In this document: piece after piece, positions 60,403 to 64,000 of the stretch
Layout of the letters: every line of letters begins with the position of its first letter
How positions within the stretch are numbered: position 1 is the stretch's first letter
Origin: Mesorhizobium sp. M9A.F.Ca.ET.002.03.1.2
Lineage (GTDB): Bacteria; Pseudomonadota; Alphaproteobacteria; Rhizobiales; Rhizobiaceae
NCBI RefSeq assembly: GCF_003952365.1
Contig: NZ_CP034443.1
Span: 5,573,001 to 5,637,000 of the forward strand
DNA length: 64,000 nt
Direction: 5' to 3'
The notes under the pieces: generated by a model
What the model saw: only the letters and a program-made list of their open reading frames with translations
Database searches by the model: none
Told to the model about the DNA's origin: nothing
Translations under genes and position numbers: made by a program

Positions 60403-61401
60403 ATGGCAGTAACTCTTGACCAGACGATCGCGCAGAAACAGCACACTTTGCTGACCAGGGTGTTTGCCAGCCAGACCTTCTGGGTGGTGATCGCGGTCAT
60501 CCTCGCCTGCCTGTTCCTGTCCGTGGCCACGGATTCCTTCGCCACGACCAAGAACCTCTACAACATCACCCGCAACGTCACCTTCGTCGCCATCGTCGCG
60601 CTGGGCATGACCTTCGTCATCATCACCGGCGGCATCGACCTGTCGGTCGGCTCGGTGCTTTGCCTATGTTCGATGGTGCTGGCCGTGACCATGCATGCCG
60701 GCTATGGCATCGAGATCGGCATTGCCGCTTCGATCGCGACAGCGCTGATCATCGGCGCCTTCAACGGTGTCTTGATCGCCTATCTTGGCTTTCCGCCCTT
60801 CGTGGTGACGCTCGGCATGCTGTCGATCGCGCGCAGCCTAGCCATGGTCGCCTCCAACAACACTGTCGTCTTCCAGTTCGGACCGGACCACGACAAGCTT
60901 CTCGCACTGGGCGGCGGCGCCTGGGTGTTCGGCATCGCCAATCCGGTGCTTTACACGATCGTGCTGGCGCTGATCACCGGCTTCACGCTGCGCTGGACGA
61001 AGTTCGGCCGGCACATCTTCGCCATTGGCGGCAACGAGCATGCGGCGACGCTGACCGGCGTTCCGGTGCGCCAGATCAAGGTCGCGGTCTACATGATCTC
61101 GGCGCTGGCCGCGGGTGTTGCCGGCATCATCCAGACCGGCTGGCTGGGCGCTGTCACCACCAATCTCGGCGCTGGCATGGAGCTTCAGGTGATCGCCGCG
61201 ACCGTCATCGGCGGCGCCAATCTGGCCGGCGGCGTCGGCACGGCTTTCGGCGCCGTCGTCGGCGCGGCGCTGATCGAGGTGATCCGCAACAGCCTCGGCC
61301 TGCTCGGCATCAATGCCTTCTGGCAAGGCACCTTCATTGGCGGCGCCATTCTGCTGGCGGTCCTGTTCGACCGGATCCGCAATTTCAGGCGCAACGATTA
61401 A
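60403..61401 (+). CDS. Ribose-type sugar ABC transporter permease, FadR locus
   Basis: 332-residue RbsC-like permease. Landmarks: FVIITGGIDLSVGSVLCLCSMV, FPPFVVTLGMLSIARSLAMVASNN, the coupling loop EHAATLTGVPVRQIKVAVYMISALAAGVAGI, and VIGGANLAGGVGTAFG. It likely forms a homodimer with the single-domain ATPase. It lies 40 bp after the ATPase gene and 69 bp before the SDR gene. Confidence 0.9.
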   Translation: MAVTLDQTIAQKQHTLLTRVFASQTFWVVIAVILACLFLSVATDSFATTKNLYNITRNVTFVAIVALGMTFVIITGGIDLSVGSVLCLCSMVLAVTMHAGYGIEIGIAASIATALIIGAFNGVLIAYLGFPPFVVTLGMLSIARSLAMVASNNTVVFQFGPDHDKLLALGGGAWVFGIANPVLYTIVLALITGFTLRWTKFGRHIFAIGGNEHAATLTGVPVRQIKVAVYMISALAAGVAGIIQTGWLGAVTTNLGAGMELQVIAATVIGGANLAGGVGTAFGAVVGAALIEVIRNSLGLLGINAFWQGTFIGGAILLAVLFDRIRNFRRND

Positions 61402-61470
61402 TTTAGGACCATGATCCCGAACCGAAGGGCCGCATCAGCGAAAAGTGCAGGCCGGTTTTCGGATAGGATC

Positions 61471-62262
61471 ATGGCCAAAACAAAAGAGAGCCTGGTGACG
61501 AAATCGCTGTTCAGTCTCGACGGGCGGCTGGTGCTGATCACCGGTTCGGGCCAGGGCATCGGCTTTGCCCTGGCGCAGGGCCTTGCCGGGCATGGCGCGA
61601 GCGTGGTGCTGAACGGCCGCGACCCGGACAAGGTCGGAGGCGCTGTCGCGCGGCTGCGCGACGCCGGCTTCGAGGCGCATGCGTCGATCTTCGACGTGAC
61701 GGATTTTCAGGCGGTCAATGAGGACGTTGCCCGGATCGAGGCCGAGATCGGCGCCATCGACATCCTCGTCAACAATGCCGGCGTGCAGTTCCGCGCCCCG
61801 CTCGAGGATTTTCCCGAGGATCAGTGGGAGCGCCTGTTCAAGACGAATGTCTCGGGCGCCTTCCACGCCGGCAAGGCGGTGGCGCGGCACATGATCCCGC
61901 GCGGCAGGGGCAAGATCGTCAACATCGGTTCGGTGCAGAGCGAACTGGCGAGAGCCGGCATCGCCCCCTATACCGCGACCAAGGGCGCGATCAGGAACCT
62001 GACCAGGGGCATGTGCGCCGACTGGGCGAAATACGGCCTGCAGATCAATGCGATCGCACCCGGCTATTTCCGCACCGAGATGAACCAGGCGCTGGTCGAC
62101 AATCCGGAATTTTCCGCCTGGCTGGAGAAGCGCACGCCGGCCGGGCGCTGGGGCAATGTCGACGAACTGATCGGCGCGGCCGTCTTCCTGGCCTCGGACG
62201 CGTCGTCCTTCGTCAATGGCCACACGCTCTATGTCGACGGCGGCCTGACCGCTTCGGTCTAG
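61471..62262 (+). CDS. Gluconate 5-dehydrogenase-like SDR oxidoreductase
   Basis: 263-residue classical SDR. It opens LFSLDGRLVLITGSGQGIGFALAQGLAGHGASVVLNGRD, the layout of gluconate 5-dehydrogenase and 2-deoxy-gluconate dehydrogenase. Catalytic set: NNAGVQFRAPLEDF, IGSVQSELAR, YTATK; end FVNGHTLYVDGGLTASV. It would interconvert a sugar acid and its keto form using NAD(P). The ATG at 61471 is preferred; an in-frame ATG 60 bp upstream is possible. Placed after the importer genes, it is the probable first catabolic step. Confidence 0.85.
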   Translation: MAKTKESLVTKSLFSLDGRLVLITGSGQGIGFALAQGLAGHGASVVLNGRDPDKVGGAVARLRDAGFEAHASIFDVTDFQAVNEDVARIEAEIGAIDILVNNAGVQFRAPLEDFPEDQWERLFKTNVSGAFHAGKAVARHMIPRGRGKIVNIGSVQSELARAGIAPYTATKGAIRNLTRGMCADWAKYGLQINAIAPGYFRTEMNQALVDNPEFSAWLEKRTPAGRWGNVDELIGAAVFLASDASSFVNGHTLYVDGGLTASV

Positions 62263-62434
62263 CCATACCGACTTGGAAACATTCACCTTCTTCCTATCGC
62301 TCAGTCTGAAAATCAGCCGGCGCGGCCCATGGCGGGCGCCAGGCGTGCGCATGCGCCTTGACGCAGGCCCGGACTGAGCCGCACTATCCCATTGCAGGCG
62401 AAGGGAGGCCAGTCGCCTGCGGGAGGATATACCC

Positions 62435-63262
62435 ATGACGGAAGCGATCAGGCTCTACTGGGGCCGGTTCGGACATGTTTCTGTCCTGAACGTCGCCAGC
62501 GACTTCGTCACCCATGCCCATGTCGAGGCGCATATCATCATCTGGCTGGAGGGCACGGCGGGCGAGATGACCATCGGCCGCGAGACGGTGCGGCTTGGAC
62601 CCGGCACCGCTGCCGGCATCAATTCCTTCCAGCCGCACAGCCACGCTTTGTCCCGCGACGGCACGCCCGGCCTGTTCCTGGCTTTTTACATCGACCCGGA
62701 CTGGGCGCGCCGGCGCCGTGACCTGCCTTCATCCGCGCCGCTGTTTTCAGCGCCGGCGATCACGCTGGAGCCCTGGCTGCACAAGGCGGCGGCCAACCTT
62801 CTCGACCATCTCAGCGACAATGAGAGCATCGACGACATCGCCAACTACGAGATCGAACGCTTCATCGACAGCGTGCTCGATGCCGCCGACGCCTCGGCGC
62901 CGCAAGTGGCACGCGCCCGTGTTCATACGATGCAGGACTTCCGCGTCCGCAAGGCGATCCAGCTGATGAAGGCCAATGTCTGCGAGCGCATCTGCTTCGA
63001 CGATGTGGCGCGCAGCGTCGGCCTGTCGCGGCCGCATTTCTTCGCGCTGTTCAAGGAACAGACCAACCTCACGCCCAACGTCTACTGGAACACGCTGCGC
63101 ATGGAGGAAGCGGTGCGGCAATTGCAATGGTCGCAAGAGCCGCTGATCTCGGTCGCCTGCAATCTCGGCTTCACCACGCAGGGCAATTTCTCGCGCTTCT
63201 TCCGCGACCATGTCGGCGTCCCGCCGACACTTTACCGCGAGGCGGCGCGGGCCATTTCCTGA
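62435..63262 (+). CDS. AraC-family transcriptional regulator
   Basis: 275-residue activator. The N-terminal cupin-like sensing domain has VTHAHVEAHIIIWLEGTAGEMTIG. The C-terminal double helix-turn-helix has ICFDDVARSVGLSRPHFFALFKEQTNLTP and LISVACNLGFTTQGNFSRFFRDHVGVPPTLYR. It lies 172 bp after the SDR gene on the same strand and just upstream of a CoxG/CoxM-like locus whose promoter holds direct repeats, so it could control either side. Confidence 0.87.
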   Translation: MTEAIRLYWGRFGHVSVLNVASDFVTHAHVEAHIIIWLEGTAGEMTIGRETVRLGPGTAAGINSFQPHSHALSRDGTPGLFLAFYIDPDWARRRRDLPSSAPLFSAPAITLEPWLHKAAANLLDHLSDNESIDDIANYEIERFIDSVLDAADASAPQVARARVHTMQDFRVRKAIQLMKANVCERICFDDVARSVGLSRPHFFALFKEQTNLTPNVYWNTLRMEEAVRQLQWSQEPLISVACNLGFTTQGNFSRFFRDHVGVPPTLYREAARAIS

Positions 63263-63291
63263 GCCGCCGCCAGCCTTTTCAGCCTGCCTAT

Positions 63292-63360
63292 TTTCAGACT
63301 GCCATTTCAGACTGCGCACGTTTTTCAGACTCATTGATAGGCGTTCAAGACGCATTGATA
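63292..63360 (+). promoter_or_regulatory. Direct-repeat array upstream of the CoxG-like gene
   Basis: TTTCAGACT occurs three times (63292, 63305, 63323) and CATTGATA twice (63332 and 63353, two helical turns apart). Such half-site arrays suit AraC-type activators, and an AraC gene ends 30 bp away. Binding is inference. Confidence 0.5.
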
Positions 63361-63421
63361 AGCACGGCCGGGCTTGCCGCCCTAGCCTTCTGAGGTGCTA
63401 ACTCGCAAGGGAGCGTTTCAT

Positions 63422-63865
63422 ATGGCGAAAGTCACCATCTCCAGCGTCATCGACGCACCGGTTGAAAAGGTCTGGGCGCGCATACGCGACTTCAACGGTC
63501 TGCCGAGCTGGCATCCGCGCATGGTCGAGAGCCATATCGAAGACGGAAAGGATGCCGGCACGATTGGCTGCGTGCGCAACTTCCAGCTCGCCAGCGGCGC
63601 CCGCCTCCGTGAAAAACTGCTCGACTTCTCCGACGAGAACTTTCTCGTCAGCTACTCCATCCTGGAAACGCCGCAGCCGCTCACCGATCACAAGGCGACG
63701 CTGCAGTTGCGCCGGGTGACCGATGGCGACCGCACCTATGCCGAATGGACCGCCAGCTTCGACGCGCCCCCGGAAGAAGCCGACAAATTGGCCGAAGGCA
63801 TGGGTGCCAACGTCTTCCAAGGCGGTTTCAACGCTTTGAAAAGTCATTTCGCTGGCCAAAGTTGA
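63422..63865 (+). CDS. SRPBCC-family (polyketide cyclase/CoxG-like) protein
   Basis: 147-residue START-like fold protein. It begins MAKVTISSVIDAPVEKVWARIRDFNGLPSWHP, a typical SRPBCC opening, and continues YAEWTASFDAPPEEADKLAEGM. These small hydrophobic-pocket proteins include CoxG partners of carbon monoxide dehydrogenase and many unknowns. It precedes a CoxM-like gene by 16 bp, so an accessory role in a molybdenum hydroxylase system is likely. The ATG at 63422 follows GGGAG. Confidence 0.8.
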   Translation: MAKVTISSVIDAPVEKVWARIRDFNGLPSWHPRMVESHIEDGKDAGTIGCVRNFQLASGARLREKLLDFSDENFLVSYSILETPQPLTDHKATLQLRRVTDGDRTYAEWTASFDAPPEEADKLAEGMGANVFQGGFNALKSHFAGQS

Positions 63866-63881
63866 GCAAAGGGAGCGTTCC

Positions 63882-64000
63882 ATGGCGCTTGCACTGCAGA
63901 CTTTTTCGACGGTGAAGGACGCGAATGCGGCGCTAAGAGCCGCCGGCACCCGCTATCTCGGCGGCGGCACGCTGGTCGTTCGCGCCGCCAATGAAGGCGA
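63882..64000 (+). CDS. FAD-binding subunit of a molybdenum hydroxylase (CoxM/XdhB-like), partial
   Basis: Only the first 39 or so codons are present; the gene runs off the right edge. MALALQTFSTVKDANAAL and RYLGGGTLVVRAANEG match the N-terminal FAD-binding domain of xanthine dehydrogenase/CO dehydrogenase medium subunits (the GGGT loop contacts FAD). The ATG at 63882 follows the same GGGAGCGTT leader as the upstream gene. Large and small subunits would be expected further right. Confidence 0.65.
   Translation, partial: MALALQTFSTVKDANAALRAAGTRYLGGGTLVVRAANEG

Overview
The window is about 64 kb of GC-rich, tightly packed DNA from an alphaproteobacterium. Protein content and intergenic palindromic repeats fit the Rhizobiales, most likely Mesorhizobium or a close relative. 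This is inferred from protein likeness only; there is no rRNA here. I saw no tRNA or rRNA genes, CRISPR array, prophage or insertion sequence. The one locus that looks mobile is a vapBC toxin-antitoxin pair.

Layout. (1) 1-8.9 kb: reductive pyrimidine catabolism. A partial N-carbamoyl amidohydrolase, a beta-alanine:pyruvate aminotransferase and a RutR-type regulator lie at one side, and preT-preA (dihydropyrimidine dehydrogenase) at the other. Both operons carry a RutR-like operator. Between them sit an XRE regulator and two short-chain dehydrogenases, the second without its catalytic residues. (2) 9-16 kb: a two-domain VOC protein, a secreted unknown, a shortened DoxX, a dimethylglycine/sarcosine dehydrogenase-like flavoprotein, a non-pyrrolysine MttB-family methyltransferase and a lytic-transglycosylase-like lipoprotein. 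(3) 16-22.4 kb: a peptide-type ABC importer with a Tat-exported binding protein and a strong hairpin after the binding-protein gene. (4) 22.6-38.7 kb: envelope genes. tamA-tamB (TamB has an internal duplication of about 620 residues) are divergent from a PAN-domain alpha-2-macroglobulin and pbpC. (5) 39-45.5 kb: sulfate uptake (sbp-cysTWA), vapBC, a second sulfate-binding protein and an Rrf2 regulator. (6) 45.5-52.2 kb: a ribose-type ABC importer ending in gluconokinase, with a LacI regulator and a perfect 16-bp palindrome. (7) 52.6-63.3 kb: an MFS carrier, a DUF3175 protein, two near-duplicate FadR regulators around two dehydrogenases, a second sugar ABC importer, a gluconate-5-dehydrogenase-like SDR and an AraC regulator. 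Two TTGTnnnACAA palindromes fit FadR-family operators. (8) 63.4-64 kb: the start of a CoxG/CoxM-like molybdenum hydroxylase locus.

How the parts work together. The left end turns uracil and thymine into beta-amino acids and then aldehydes. Regions 3, 6 and 7 are scavenging modules, each pairing a periplasmic binding protein and ABC importer with its own regulator or first enzyme. Region 4 covers outer-membrane protein assembly and periplasmic defence or repair. No obviously unprecedented multi-gene system stands out. The best leads are the gluconokinase-linked ABC importer, the duplicated-FadR sugar-acid locus with predicted operators, the MttB homologue beside a dimethylglycine-dehydrogenase-type oxidase without a corrinoid protein, the duplicated TamB, and several regulatory repeats.
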